A DNA stretch of 64,000 nucleotides from Burkholderia sp. NRF60-BP8. Its GTDB lineage: Bacteria > Pseudomonadota > Gammaproteobacteria > Burkholderiales > Burkholderiaceae. Positions 22,647 to 32,243 of this stretch are shown in pieces. Where the stretch lies: assembly GCF_001522585.2 (NCBI RefSeq), contig NZ_CP013373.1:310001-374000 (forward strand), written 5' to 3'. Below the pieces are notes generated by a model, which saw only the letters and a program-made list of their open reading frames with translations, was not told where the DNA came from and did no database searches. A program made the translations under genes and the position numbers. Position 1 is the stretch's first letter. Every line of letters starts with the position of its first letter.

Positions 22647-23996
22647 TTGGCTAACAGCCCGAGTCTTGCAAAACCCGGTCGAAGCACGGCGAAATTCGGC
22701 GATCTGCGCCGGCGAGCGATGTTCCTGCTCCTGGCGCTGATCGTCTATCGCATCGGCGCGCACATTCCCGTGCCGGGCATCGATCCGGATCAACTGGCTA
22801 AGCTGTTCCAGAGCCAGGCGGGCGGCATCCTGGGCATGTTCAACATGTTCTCGGGTGGCGCGCTTTCCCGCTTCACGATCTTTGCGCTGGGGATCATGCC
22901 GTACATCTCGGCGTCGATCATCATGCAGTTGCTGGCGATCGTTTCGCCGCAGCTCGAGGCGCTGAAGAAGGAAGGGCAGGCAGGGCAACGGAAGATCACG
23001 CAGTACACGCGGTATTTCACCGTGGTGCTCGCGACCTTCCAGGCATTCGGTATCGCGGCTGCGCTGGAAAACCAGCCGGGCCTCGTCACCGATCCCGGCA
23101 TGCTGTTCCGTCTGACGACGGTCGTGACGCTGGTTACGGGCACGATGTTCCTGATGTGGCTCGGCGAGCAGATTACCGAGCGTGGTCTGGGCAACGGTAT
23201 CTCGATCATCATCTTCGGCGGGATCGCAGCAGGGTTCCCGAATGCCGTGGGTGGGTTGTTCGAGCTGGTGCGTACGGGTTCGATGAGCATCATTTCGGCG
23301 ATCATCATCGTCGTTCTGATCGCCGCGGTGACTTACCTGGTCGTGTTCATCGAACGCGGTCAGCGCAAGATCCTCGTGAACTACGCGAAGCGTCAGGTCG
23401 GCAACAAGATCTACGGTGGGCAGTCGTCGCATCTGCCGCTGAAGCTGAACATGTCGGGCGTGATTCCGCCGATCTTTGCATCGTCGATCATTCTGTTCCC
23501 GGCAACGATTCTCGGCTGGTTCAGTACCGGTCAGCCGACAGGAAGCTGGATTTCCAATACGTTGCATAACGTTGCGGAAGCGCTGAAGCCGGGCCAGCCG
23601 GTCTACGTGCTGCTGTACACGCTGGCAATCGTGTTTTTCTGCTTCTTCTACACCGCACTGGTGTTCAACAGCAGGGAGACCGCAGACAACCTGAAGAAGA
23701 GCGGCGCGTTTGTTCCGGGCATCCGTCCGGGCGATCAGACCGCACGATATATCGACCGCATCCTCACGCGTCTGACGCTGGCCGGTGCGATCTACATCGT
23801 CTTCGTGTGTCTGCTGCCGGAATTCCTGGTGCTGCGCTGGAACGTGCCGTTTTATTTTGGTGGAACGTCGCTGCTGATCATTGTCGTCGTCACGATGGAC
23901 TTTATGGCGCAGGTGCAGTCGTACGTTATGTCGCAACAGTATGAGTCGCTGCTCAAGAAGGCTAACTTCAAGGGCGGCAACATCCCGATGCGTTGA
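22647..23996 (+). CDS. secY: Protein translocase subunit SecY
   Basis: A 449-residue channel-forming subunit of the SecYEG translocon in the inner membrane, with about ten transmembrane helices. Conserved cytosolic loops include [17 protein letters not shown] and the C-terminal [12 protein letters not shown]. The start is TTG at 22647: GGAGAAGG lies four to ten bases upstream and [21 protein letters not shown] is the expected N-terminus, whereas the next methionine lies inside the first membrane segment. The TTG start may limit its translation relative to the surrounding ribosomal genes. Confidence 0.96.
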   Translation: MANSPSLAKPGRSTAKFGDLRRRAMFLLLALIVYRIGAHIPVPGIDPDQLAKLFQSQAGGILGMFNMFSGGALSRFTIFALGIMPYISASIIMQLLAIVSPQLEALKKEGQAGQRKITQYTRYFTVVLATFQAFGIAAALENQPGLVTDPGMLFRLTTVVTLVTGTMFLMWLGEQITERGLGNGISIIIFGGIAAGFPNAVGGLFELVRTGSMSIISAIIIVVLIAAVTYLVVFIERGQRKILVNYAKRQVGNKIYGGQSSHLPLKLNMSGVIPPIFASSIILFPATILGWFSTGQPTGSWISNTLHNVAEALKPGQPVYVLLYTLAIVFFCFFYTALVFNSRETADNLKKSGAFVPGIRPGDQTARYIDRILTRLTLAGAIYIVFVCLLPEFLVLRWNVPFYFGGTSLLIIVVVTMDFMAQVQSYVMSQQYESLLKKANFKGGNIPMR

Positions 23997-24004
23997 AAAG
24001 GACT

Positions 24005-24223
24005 ATGGCCAAAGACGATGTAATCCAGATGCAGGGTGAGGTCATTGAAAACCTCCCGAATGCGACCTTCCGCGTGAAGCTGGAAAACGGCCATGTCGTG
24101 TTGGGGCATATTTCCGGGAAGATGCGGATGCACTACATCCGCATCCTGCCGGGCGACAAGGTGACGGTTGAATTGACGCCTTACGATCTGTCTCGTGCGC
24201 GGATCGTGTTCCGGGCGAAGTGA
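24005..24223 (+). CDS. infA: Translation initiation factor IF-1
   Basis: A 72-residue OB-fold protein that occupies the ribosomal A site during initiation. [30 protein letters not shown] is the family start. AAAAGGAC, which overlaps the secY stop, is its ribosome-binding site, suggesting coupling to secY. Placement of infA between secY and rpmJ is usual in beta-proteobacteria. Confidence 0.98.
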   Translation: MAKDDVIQMQGEVIENLPNATFRVKLENGHVVLGHISGKMRMHYIRILPGDKVTVELTPYDLSRARIVFRAK

Positions 24224-24243
24224 TTTGAAAAAAGGGTATTATC

Positions 24244-24360
24244 ATGAAAGTGATGGCATCGGTTAAGCGCATTTGCCGCAATTGCAAGATCATCAAGCGC
24301 AAAGGCGTCGTTCGCGTGATCTGCAGCTCGGATCCGCGCCACAAGCAGCGCCAAGGCTGA
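24244..24360 (+). CDS. rpmJ: 50S ribosomal protein L36 (zinc-binding form)
   Basis: A 38-residue protein starting [20 protein letters not shown] and ending RHKQRQG. The CxxC pair, the third cysteine in VRVICSSDP and the following histidine form the zinc site, so this is the C+ paralogue rather than the zinc-free stress form. It lies 20 bases after infA and 38 bases before rpsM. Confidence 0.97.
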
Positions 24361-24398
24361 CCGCGCGTTTGTTTGCGCTTTTTGTTTGAGGAAAAACA

Positions 24399-24764
24399 AT
24401 GGCTCGTATCGCAGGGGTTAACATCCCGAATCACCAGCATACCGAGATCGGCCTGACGGCTATCTTCGGTATCGGCCGCACCCGTTCGCGCAGCATCTGC
24501 GTGGCAGCTGGCGTCGATTTTTCGAAGAAGGTCAAGGATCTGACCGACGCAGACCTGGAAAAGCTGCGTGAAGAAGTAGGCAAGTTTGTCGTCGAAGGCG
24601 ATCTGCGCCGTGAAGTGACGATGAACATCAAGCGCCTGATGGACCTCGGTTGCTACCGTGGCGTCCGTCATCGCAAGGGCCTGCCGATGCGCGGTCAGCG
24701 TACGCGTACGAACGCACGTACCCGCAAGGGTCCGCGTCGTGCAGCGCAAGCGCTGAAGAAGTAA
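24399..24764 (+). CDS. rpsM: 30S ribosomal protein S13
   Basis: A 121-residue S13 of the 30S head that contacts P-site tRNA and the large subunit. [20 protein letters not shown] and the tail [17 protein letters not shown] are diagnostic. GAGGAAAAACA precedes the ATG. First gene of the alpha operon in classical order. Confidence 0.99.
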   Translation: MARIAGVNIPNHQHTEIGLTAIFGIGRTRSRSICVAAGVDFSKKVKDLTDADLEKLREEVGKFVVEGDLRREVTMNIKRLMDLGCYRGVRHRKGLPMRGQRTRTNARTRKGPRRAAQALKK

Positions 24765-24792
24765 GCGGAACTGACAGTTACAGGAAAACGTA

Positions 24793-25194
24793 ATGGCTAA
24801 GGCTTCGAACACCGCGGCGCAACGCGTTCGCAAGAAGGTTAAGAAGAACGTCGCTGAAGGCGTGGTTCACGTTCACGCGTCGTTCAACAACACGATCATC
24901 ACGATCACCGATCGCCAAGGCAACGCTCTGGCATGGGCGACGTCGGGCGGTCAGGGCTTCAAGGGCTCGCGCAAATCGACGCCGTTCGCTGCTCAGGTCG
25001 CAGCCGAGTCGGCTGGCCGCGTCGCGATGGAATACGGCGTGAAGAATCTGGAAGTGCGGATCAAGGGCCCGGGCCCGGGTCGCGAGTCGGCAGTGCGCGC
25101 ACTGCACGGCCTCGGCATCAAGATCACCGCGATTTCGGACGTCACCCCGATTCCGCACAACGGCTGCCGTCCGCCGAAGCGTCGTCGTATCTAA
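24793..25194 (+). CDS. rpsK: 30S ribosomal protein S11
   Basis: A 133-residue S11 of the platform. [26 protein letters not shown] and the C-terminal [18 protein letters not shown] are conserved. ACAGGAAAACGTA precedes the ATG. A terminator-like hairpin follows 26 bases after the stop. Confidence 0.99.
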
Positions 25195-25220
25195 GGATGT
25201 GCTGGCACGTTCGTGCTAGC

Positions 25221-25263
25221 GCATTGCCTGTCGCCGCTCAGCGTCGACGGGCGTTGCTTTTTT
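25221..25263 (+). terminator. Terminator-like hairpin between rpsK and rpsD
   Basis: A 13-base stem, GCATTGCCTGTCG (25221-25233) against CGACGGGCGTTGC (25245-25257), with two G-T pairs and one mismatch, is followed by six T residues. Within an operon normally co-transcribed it probably acts as a partial attenuator. Confidence 0.65.
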
Positions 25264-25305
25264 GATTGACTAAGCCCACCGTTCGCCCCAAAGGGAGCGG
25301 ACTAG

Positions 25306-25323
25306 CGCGGATTTCGATCCGCG
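25306..25323 (+). promoter_or_regulatory. Leader hairpin just upstream of rpsD
   Basis: CGCGGAT (25306-25312) and ATCCGCG (25317-25323) pair perfectly around a TTCG tetraloop, 25 bases before the rpsD start. It could be part of an S4 autoregulatory site; this is inference from position. Confidence 0.5.
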
Positions 25324-25348
25324 TGACTGATTGATAAAGGAATGCAAA

Positions 25349-25972
25349 GTGGCACGTTATATCGGCCCCAAAGCCAAGCTTTCCCGCCGTGAAGGCACCG
25401 ACCTGTTCCTGAAGAGCGCACGCCGCTCGCTCGCCGACAAGTGCAAGCTCGACAGCAAGCCGGGTCAGCACGGCCGTACCTCGGGCGCACGTACGTCCGA
25501 CTACGGTACGCAGCTGCGCGAGAAGCAGAAGGTCAAGCGTATCTACGGCGTGCTGGAACGTCAGTTCCGTCGCTACTTCGCTGAAGCCGATCGCCGCAAG
25601 GGCAACACGGGTGAAAACCTGCTGCAACTGCTCGAGTCGCGCCTCGACAACGTCGTGTATCGCATGGGCTTCGGCTCGACCCGCGCTGAAGCGCGTCAGC
25701 TGGTGAGCCACAAGTCGATCACGGTGAACGGCGTCGTCGCAAACGTGCCGTCGCAGCAAGTGAAGGCGGGTGACGTCGTCGCGATCCGCGAAAAGGCGAA
25801 GAAGCAGGCGCGTATCGTCGAAGCGCTGTCGCTGGCCGAGCAAGGCGGCATGCCGAGCTGGGTTGCAGTCGATGCGAAGAAGTTCGAAGGCACGTTCAAG
25901 CAAATGCCGGAACGCGCTGAAATCGCAGGCGACATCAACGAAAGCCTGATCGTCGAATTGTATTCGCGTTAA
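25349..25972 (+). CDS. rpsD: 30S ribosomal protein S4
   Basis: A 207-residue S4, a primary 16S rRNA-binding protein and in E. coli the repressor of the alpha operon. GTG start at 25349 chosen because [21 protein letters not shown] is the family start and AAAGGAATGCAAA precedes it. The S4 RNA-binding domain is in [23 protein letters not shown]. Flanked on both sides by terminator-like hairpins. Confidence 0.98.
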
Positions 25973-25983
25973 TCCGATTGACG

Positions 25984-26036
25984 GCCGAGGTACCCCGATT
26001 GCGTTGCGCAAGGACGGGCCTCGGCTGTTTATTTTC
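25984..26036 (+). terminator. Terminator-like hairpin between rpsD and rpoA
   Basis: GCCGAGG (25984-25990) pairs with CCTCGGC (26019-26025). Inside it CCCG pairs with CGGG, and TTGCG with CGCAA around a TTG loop, giving a long interrupted stem. It is followed by TGTTTATTTTC, a moderate U-tract, 60 bases before rpoA. Confidence 0.6.
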
Positions 26037-26096
26037 TGGTTGTTACCGGTCAGCCTTATCGGTGTAACGAGCCGAGGGTATTGAAAAGGAAAGCCC

Positions 26097-27074
26097 ATGC
26101 AAACCAGTTTGCTGAAACCCAAGATCATCGCCGTGGAATCGCTGGGCGAGAACCACGCGAGGGTGGTCATGGAACCGTTCGAACGCGGTTACGGCCACAC
26201 CTTGGGCAATGCGCTTCGCCGCGTGCTGCTGTCGTCGATGGTGGGCTACGCGCCGACCGAAGTCACGATCGCAGGCGTGGTGCACGAGTACTCGACGCTG
26301 GATGGCGTGCAGGAAGACGTCGTCAACCTGCTGCTGAACCTGAAGGGCGTGGTGTTCAAGCTGCATAACCGTGACGAAGTGACGGTTACGCTGCGCAAGG
26401 AAGGTGAAGGCGTCGTGACGGCCGGCGATATCGAGCTGGCTCACGATTGCGAAGTCATCAACCCGAATCACGTGATTGCGCACCTGTCGAAGGGCGGCAA
26501 GCTCGACGTTCAGATCAAGATCGAAAAGGGTCGCGGCTACGTGCCCGGCAACGTCCGTCGCTACGGCGAAGACACGGCCAAGATCATCGGCCGCATCGTC
26601 CTCGACGCATCGTTCTCGCCGGTTCGCCGCGTGAGCTACGCCGTCGAAAGCGCGCGTGTCGAGCAGCGTACCGACCTCGACAAGCTCGTGATGAACATCG
26701 AGACGAGCGGCGTGATCACGCCGGAAGAAGCGATCCGCCAGTCGGCCCGCATCCTGGTCGACCAGTTGTCCGTGTTCGCGGCGCTGGAAGGCACGGAAAC
26801 GGCAGCCGAAGCGCCGTCGCGTGCACCGCAGATCGATCCGATCCTGCTGCGTCCGGTGGACGATCTCGAGCTGACGGTTCGTTCGGCGAACTGCCTGAAG
26901 GCCGAGAACATCTACTACATCGGCGACCTGATCCAGCGCACGGAAAACGAGCTGCTGAAGACGCCGAACCTCGGTCGCAAGTCGCTCAACGAGATCAAGG
27001 AAGTGCTCGCTTCGCGCGGTCTCACGCTGGGCATGAAGCTCGAGAACTGGCCGCCGGCTGGTCTCGACAAGTAA
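26097..27074 (+). CDS. rpoA: RNA polymerase alpha subunit
   Basis: A 325-residue alpha subunit. The N-terminal domain dimerises and nucleates polymerase assembly ([20 protein letters not shown]); after a linker near residues 235-250 the C-terminal domain binds UP elements and activators ([22 protein letters not shown] and [14 protein letters not shown]). GAAAAGGAAAGCCC precedes the ATG. Enclosed between hairpins with T-tracts, so its dosage may be set apart from the ribosomal genes. Confidence 0.99.
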
Positions 27075-27103
27075 GCCCGGTCGTAGCCTGGCTATAGCCG
27101 TAG

Positions 27104-27133
27104 TTGGCAAAGATGCGGATTTTCCTTTAAAAT
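27104..27133 (+). promoter_or_regulatory. Possible promoter of rplQ, overlapping the rpoA terminator
   Basis: TTGGCA (27104-27109) and TAAAAT (27128-27133) with an 18-base spacer. The -10 straddles the loop and 3' arm of the rpoA terminator palindrome, so one DNA segment can end one transcript and start the next. Confidence 0.5.
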
Positions 27134-27151
27134 CCGCATCTTGCTTTTTTT
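27110..27151 (+). terminator. Strong intrinsic terminator between rpoA and rplQ
   Basis: Perfect 14-bp inverted repeat, AAGATGCGGATTTT (27110-27123) and AAAATCCGCATCTT (27129-27142), loop CCTTT, followed by GC and seven T residues. It separates two genes that are co-transcribed in the classical alpha operon. Confidence 0.9.
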
Positions 27152-27223
27152 CGTTACCGGCCCGTGCGCCTTCCGAGGTGCGATAGAAGAGCTGGACCAA
27201 AACTTTGAATCAAGGAAACTGAA

Positions 27224-27619
27224 ATGCGCCATCGTCATGGTCTGCGGAAACTGAACCGCACGAGCAGCCACCGTCTGGCTATGCTCCGTAACATGTCCAA
27301 CTCGCTGATCGAGCACGAAGTCATCAAGACGACGCTGCCGAAGGCGAAGGAACTCCGTAAAGTCGTCGAGCCGCTGATCACGCTCGGCAAGAAGCCGTCG
27401 CTGGCAAACCGTCGCCTGGCGTTCAACCGCCTGCGCGATCGTGACTCGGTCGCGAAGCTGTTCGACGTGCTCGGTCCGCGTTTCGCGAACCGTCCGGGCG
27501 GCTACCTGCGCGTGCTGAAGTTCGGCTTCCGCGTGGGCGACAACGCACCGATGGCACTGGTCGAACTGCTCGACCGTCCGGAAGTCGACGAAACGGAAAA
27601 CGTGCAAGAAGCCGAGTAA
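27224..27619 (+). CDS. rplQ: 50S ribosomal protein L17
   Basis: A 131-residue L17. [20 protein letters not shown] is the family start; CAAGGAAACTGAA precedes it. The C-terminal segment is acidic ([18 protein letters not shown]). Last gene of the ribosomal cluster; likely transcribed from its own promoter because a strong terminator stands before it, and it ends at its own terminator. Confidence 0.99.
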   Translation: MRHRHGLRKLNRTSSHRLAMLRNMSNSLIEHEVIKTTLPKAKELRKVVEPLITLGKKPSLANRRLAFNRLRDRDSVAKLFDVLGPRFANRPGGYLRVLKFGFRVGDNAPMALVELLDRPEVDETENVQEAE

Positions 27620-27643
27620 GCTTCCGGTACGCAGCAGGATCAG

Positions 27644-27675
27644 AAAGGGGCCGAGCGTTTTGCTTGGCCCTTTTT
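27644..27675 (+). terminator. Terminator of rplQ and the ribosomal cluster
   Basis: GGGCCGAGC (27648-27656) and GCTTGGCCC (27662-27670), one G-T pair, then TTTTTG. It lies 25 bases after the rplQ stop. Confidence 0.9.
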
Positions 27676-27822
27676 GTTTTTGAGATGCCGGCTGCGATCG
27701 ATTGTCGCAGGCCGGTGCCGGCAGCGTTGCGCGGGCTGCGCTACGATACGGGGCAACCGGTGCGGTCGCCGAGCGGGTAACCGGCGCCGACAGGAGCCGG
27801 CAGACCAGTGAGGAGGGCGCGG

Positions 27823-28149
27823 ATGATAGTGGTGCTGATGCTGACGACGGTACCCGATGCGGCGACGGCCGCGGTGCTCGCCGACGGCGCGCTCGACGCG
27901 CGCCTTGCCGCGTGCGTGTCGGAGCTCGGTGCGATCAAGTCGCGCTATCACTGGCAGGGCAAGGTCGAAACGGCCGACGAGATCCAGTTGCTGTTCAAGA
28001 CGAGCCCCGTCCGGGCGCTCGAACTGGAGCGATTTATCCTCGCGCGTCATCCTTACGAGACACCCGAAATCGTCTCGTGGCAGACGACGGCATCGGCCGC
28101 GTATGGCCAATGGGTGACCGGCGAAACTCAACGTCTATTTCATGTTTAA
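27823..28149 (+). CDS. cutA: Divalent-cation tolerance protein CutA
   Basis: A 108-residue CutA1-family trimeric PII-like protein linked to copper and other divalent-metal tolerance. Typical blocks are TTVPDAATAAVLADGAL, RLAACVSELGAIKSRYHWQGK and LLFKTSPVRALELERFILARHPYETPEIV. The ATG at 27823 is chosen because AGGAGGG (27811-27817) lies five bases upstream; an in-frame GTG at 27808 would precede that site. The end overlaps dsbD by eight bases; cutA-dsbD pairing is common in proteobacteria. Confidence 0.95.
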   Translation: MIVVLMLTTVPDAATAAVLADGALDARLAACVSELGAIKSRYHWQGKVETADEIQLLFKTSPVRALELERFILARHPYETPEIVSWQTTASAAYGQWVTGETQRLFHV

Positions 28150-29986
28150 CGGTATGGCGCTTTCGATGCGCGTGCGTGCGCTGCGGTTTGTTGCGGTCCT
28201 GTTGTCGTTCGTGATGCTGGGCGGCCTGTCCGTCGCGCGCGCGGCCGACGATTTCCTCGATCCGGCGGTTGCGTTCAAGTTCAGCGCGAGCGAATCGCCG
28301 GGGCAGGTGGACGTTCGTTTCAAGATCGCCAACGGCTATTACATGTACCGCGAGCGGTTCGCGTTCGCGGTGAAGAGCGGTCAGGCGACGCTCGGCGAAC
28401 CGCAATTCCCGGCCGGCCACGTGAAATTCGACCAGACGTTCCAGAAGAACGTCGAGACCTATCGCGATGAAGTCGTCGTTCACGTGCCGGTGAAGCAGGC
28501 AGCCGGGCCGTTCGAGCTCGCGGTGACGTCGCAAGGGTGTGCGGACGAAGGGATCTGTTATCCGCCGGCCGAGCACGTGATGAAGGTCGATGGCGCCGCG
28601 CTCGGTGCCGCATCGTCGTCCGGCGATACGGCTGCCGCCGGCAATTGGTTCGACAAGGTCACGAGCGCGGATTTCGCGCAGTCGCTGCTCGAAGGCCAGG
28701 GCTTCTTCACCATCGTCGCGCTCTATTTCGTCGCGGGTGTCGTGCTGAGCCTCTTGCCGTGTTCGTACCCGATGATTCCGATCGTGTCCGCGATCATCAT
28801 CGGCCAGGGCACGCGTGCGACGCATGCACGCGGCTTCGCGCTGTCGCTGACCTACGTGGTCGGCATGGCGCTGGTCTACACGGTACTCGGCATCGCGGCC
28901 GCGCTGGTCGGCCAGAGCCTCGGCGCATGGCTGCAGAACCCGTGGGTACTCGGCGCGTTCGGCGTGCTGCTGACCGCGTTCGCGGTGTCGCTGATCTCGG
29001 GCAAGGACATCGCGTTGCCGGCGCGCTGGCAGAACGGCGCGGCCGAGGCATCGAGCGCGCGCCAGGGCGGCCACTTCGTCGCGGTTGCGGCAATGGGCGC
29101 GTTGTCGGCGCTGGTCGTCGGGGCGTGCATGACGGCGCCGCTGTTCGCCGTGCTCGCTTTCATCGCGCACACCGGCAATGCGTTGCTCGGCGGCGCGGCG
29201 CTGTTCGCGATGGGGCTCGGGCTCGGCGTGCCGCTGCTGGTCGTCGGCGTCGGGGCCGGGACGGTGCTGCCGCGCGCAGGCGCGTGGATGGACGGCGTCA
29301 AGGTATTCTTCGGCATCGTGCTGCTCGCGGCCGCGCTGTGGATCGTGTGGCCGGTGCTGGCGGCCGGGCTGAAGATGGTGCTCGCGGCGTTGTGGCTGCT
29401 GATCGCGGCCGCGGCGCTCGGCCTGTTCACGCCGAATGCCGGTGCTGCGTCGGTCTGGCGCCGCCTGGGCCGCGGCGTGGGCGCCGCGCTCGCGATCTGG
29501 GCCGCGACGTTGCTCGTCGGCCTGGCCGCGGGCTCGACCGATCCCGTCAAGCCGCTGGCCGTGCTGGCGGCGCGTACGGCAGCCTCCGGCGGTGCGGCGG
29601 CTGCCGGCGCGGCTGCCGCGCAGGACGGCCCGGCGTTCGCCCCGGTGCGCTCCAGCGGCGAACTCGACACGCTGCTGAAGACGTCGGGCCGGCCCGTGAT
29701 GCTCGACTTCTACGCCGACTGGTGCGTGAGCTGCAAGGAGATGGAGCATCTGACGTTCACCGACGCGCGCGTGCAGGCGCGGCTCGCGCAGCTTCACCTC
29801 GTGCGTGCGGACGTCACCGCGAACAATCCGGACGATCAGGCGCTGCTCAAGCGCTTCAACCTGTTCGGGCCGCCGGGCATCATCTTCTTCGATCGCCATG
29901 GCAACGAGATCGGCCGCGTGGTCGGCTATCAGGCGGCCGACACGTTCCTGCGCAGTCTCGATCGGGCGGTCGTTCCGACGGCATGA
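28142..29986 (+). CDS. dsbD: Thiol:disulfide interchange protein DsbD
   Basis: A 614-residue inner-membrane protein that carries electrons from cytoplasmic thioredoxin to periplasmic thiol proteins, including the cytochrome c maturation pathway. A signal peptide ends near ARA-ADD (about residue 35). The periplasmic alpha domain has the redox pair C133 and C139 (CADEGIC). A membrane core of about eight helices follows, with its two cysteines in LLPCSYP and GACMTAP. The C-terminal thioredoxin domain has C528-V-S-C531. All six functional cysteines are present. ATG at 28142 overlaps cutA; an ATG at 28154 is an alternative. Confidence 0.96.
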   Translation: MFNGMALSMRVRALRFVAVLLSFVMLGGLSVARAADDFLDPAVAFKFSASESPGQVDVRFKIANGYYMYRERFAFAVKSGQATLGEPQFPAGHVKFDQTFQKNVETYRDEVVVHVPVKQAAGPFELAVTSQGCADEGICYPPAEHVMKVDGAALGAASSSGDTAAAGNWFDKVTSADFAQSLLEGQGFFTIVALYFVAGVVLSLLPCSYPMIPIVSAIIIGQGTRATHARGFALSLTYVVGMALVYTVLGIAAALVGQSLGAWLQNPWVLGAFGVLLTAFAVSLISGKDIALPARWQNGAAEASSARQGGHFVAVAAMGALSALVVGACMTAPLFAVLAFIAHTGNALLGGAALFAMGLGLGVPLLVVGVGAGTVLPRAGAWMDGVKVFFGIVLLAAALWIVWPVLAAGLKMVLAALWLLIAAAALGLFTPNAGAASVWRRLGRGVGAALAIWAATLLVGLAAGSTDPVKPLAVLAARTAASGGAAAAGAAAAQDGPAFAPVRSSGELDTLLKTSGRPVMLDFYADWCVSCKEMEHLTFTDARVQARLAQLHLVRADVTANNPDDQALLKRFNLFGPPGIIFFDRHGNEIGRVVGYQAADTFLRSLDRAVVPTA

Positions 29987-30058
29987 CGGTGGCCGGCCGG
30001 AGCGAGCCGGCGAACGGAGGCTTCGGGGCCGGCCGACGGTGTCGATCGACGGTCAACG

Positions 30059-30094
30059 AAAAACGGCGGAACACCGAGGTGTCCCGCCGTTTTT
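30059..30094. terminator. Bidirectional terminator between dsbD and hemB
   Basis: AAAAACGGCGGAACACC pairs with GGTGTCCCGCCGTTTTT around GAG, with one wobble. A-tract and T-tract flank both sides, serving the convergent dsbD (plus) and hemB (minus). Confidence 0.92.
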
Positions 30095-30117
30095 ACTGGT
30101 GCCGCCGGCGCGCGCGA

Positions 30118-31149
<1,032 letters not shown>

Positions 31150-31198
31150 TTACGGAACCCTTAGGTCATTTTCGAGATCGTTGGTATATGATAGCGAT

Positions 31199-31303
31199 CG
31201 AGCGGTACGCGTTGCGTGCAGCTCCCCGCTTCTCCTCCCTGAGCGGGTGCCTGTCGTTTTTCGATTAGGCTGTTTGACCCGCCGTTCAACGGCGGGTTTT
31301 TTT
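31199..31303 (+). ncRNA. Candidate small RNA with anti-Shine-Dalgarno loop
   Basis: The neighbouring genes hemB and engB both lie on the minus strand, yet a plus-oriented intrinsic terminator stands at 31277-31303. Upstream of it is a hairpin with stem CCCGCT (31225-31230) and AGCGGG (31242-31247) whose 11-base loop TCTCCTCCCTG is complementary to the Shine-Dalgarno core AGGAG. A smaller 5' stem (31205-31219) and a U-rich linker (31255-31275) complete a three-stem layout of about 105 bases. TATGAT at 31187-31192 may be the -10, but no good -35 is seen, so the 5' end is approximate. CU-rich anti-SD small RNAs are known in proteobacteria, including Burkholderia; whether this one is already described cannot be checked here. 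Confidence 0.55.
31277..31303 (+). terminator. Plus-strand intrinsic terminator between hemB and engB
   Basis: ACCCGCCGTT / AACGGCGGGT stem followed by seven T residues. On the minus strand the hairpin has no T-tract, so it serves plus-strand transcription, most simply the small RNA candidate. Confidence 0.88.
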
Positions 31304-31369
31304 ATGAGCCGGCCGAATTCGCAGGTGCCGTCAGGTGCGCACGACCGATCCCAGCCGCGCGTTGCCCGC

Positions 31370-32029
31370 TCATTGTGCTACAAGCTCGCTTTTTTCGTCG
31401 GCGACGGACGGCCGCAGCCAGCTCTCGATCAGTTCATGGGCCTCGTCGAGCCCCGTGCGCTTCAGCGCCGAGAACAGCTGGACCGTCAGCTTGCCCTGCA
31501 CGCCCTGGTCGCGATACGCGTCGAGCCCCTTCTGCGTATTGCGCAACGCGTTGATGCTTTCCTGGCGCGTCAATTTGTCGCACTTGGTCAGCAGCGTGTG
31601 GATCGGCTTGCCGGTCGGCGCGAACCACTCGATCATGCGTCGATCGAGATCGGTCAGCGGACGGCGCGAATCCATCATCAGGATCAGGCCGCAAAGCTGC
31701 GAGCGCGTCGCGAGATAGGACGACAGCAGCATTTCCCAATGCGCCTTCGCGGCGCCGGGCACTTCCGCATAGCCGTAGCCGGGCAGGTCGACGAGGTTCG
31801 CGACGGGCTCGGCGGCCGGGCCGACGGAGAAGTAGTTGATATGCTGCGTGCGGCCGGGCGTCTTCGACGCGAAGGCCAGCCGCTTCTGGTTGCAGAGCAC
31901 GTTGATCGCCGTCGACTTGCCGGCATTCGAGCGGCCCGCGAACGCGATTTCCGGCTGAACCGTCGGCGGCAGGTCGCGCAGATGGTTGACGGTCGTGTAG
32001 AAGCGGGCTTGATGGAGCAGAAAGGCCAT
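31370..32029 (-). CDS. engB: Ribosome biogenesis GTP-binding protein EngB (YsxC/YihA)
   Basis: A 219-residue TRAFAC-class GTPase needed for late 50S assembly. G1 is GRSNAGKST (residues 32-40), G2 is in KTPGRTQ, G3 is DLPGYG, G4 is TKCD and G5 lies in FSALKRTG. A conserved N-terminal [12 protein letters not shown] precedes the GTPase core. Monocistronic on the minus strand and divergent from cytochrome c4; the shared upstream region holds the palindromic TATTGTACAATA. Confidence 0.96.
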   Translation of the reverse strand: MAFLLHQARFYTTVNHLRDLPPTVQPEIAFAGRSNAGKSTAINVLCNQKRLAFASKTPGRTQHINYFSVGPAAEPVANLVDLPGYGYAEVPGAAKAHWEMLLSSYLATRSQLCGLILMMDSRRPLTDLDRRMIEWFAPTGKPIHTLLTKCDKLTRQESINALRNTQKGLDAYRDQGVQGKLTVQLFSALKRTGLDEAHELIESWLRPSVADEKSELVAQ

Positions 32030-32108
32030 GGGAACCGGAAGGACGGGCGGCGCGAGCCGCTTGGTGGAGGCGGGGTAGCCCCGATAGGCGCGGGAGCTTT
32101 CAACACGA

Positions 32109-32120
32109 TATTGTACAATA
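32109..32120. promoter_or_regulatory. Palindromic TATTGTACAATA between engB and cytochrome c4
   Basis: A 12-base perfect palindrome gives a TACAAT -10 on both strands (plus 32114-32119; minus 32115-32110). On the plus strand it is followed by the GC-rich ACGGCGG. No clear -35 is seen on either side. Confidence 0.45.
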
Positions 32121-32243
32121 CGGCGGTTTTACCGAAGCCCACCGGGCGCCTGCCTCGCGCTTTTATGTGGCTTCTGCGGTAGACTGGACGCCGTCGTTTT
32201 TTGCAGAACCTCAAATTCCCACAAGACGAAACAGGGTGTGCGA

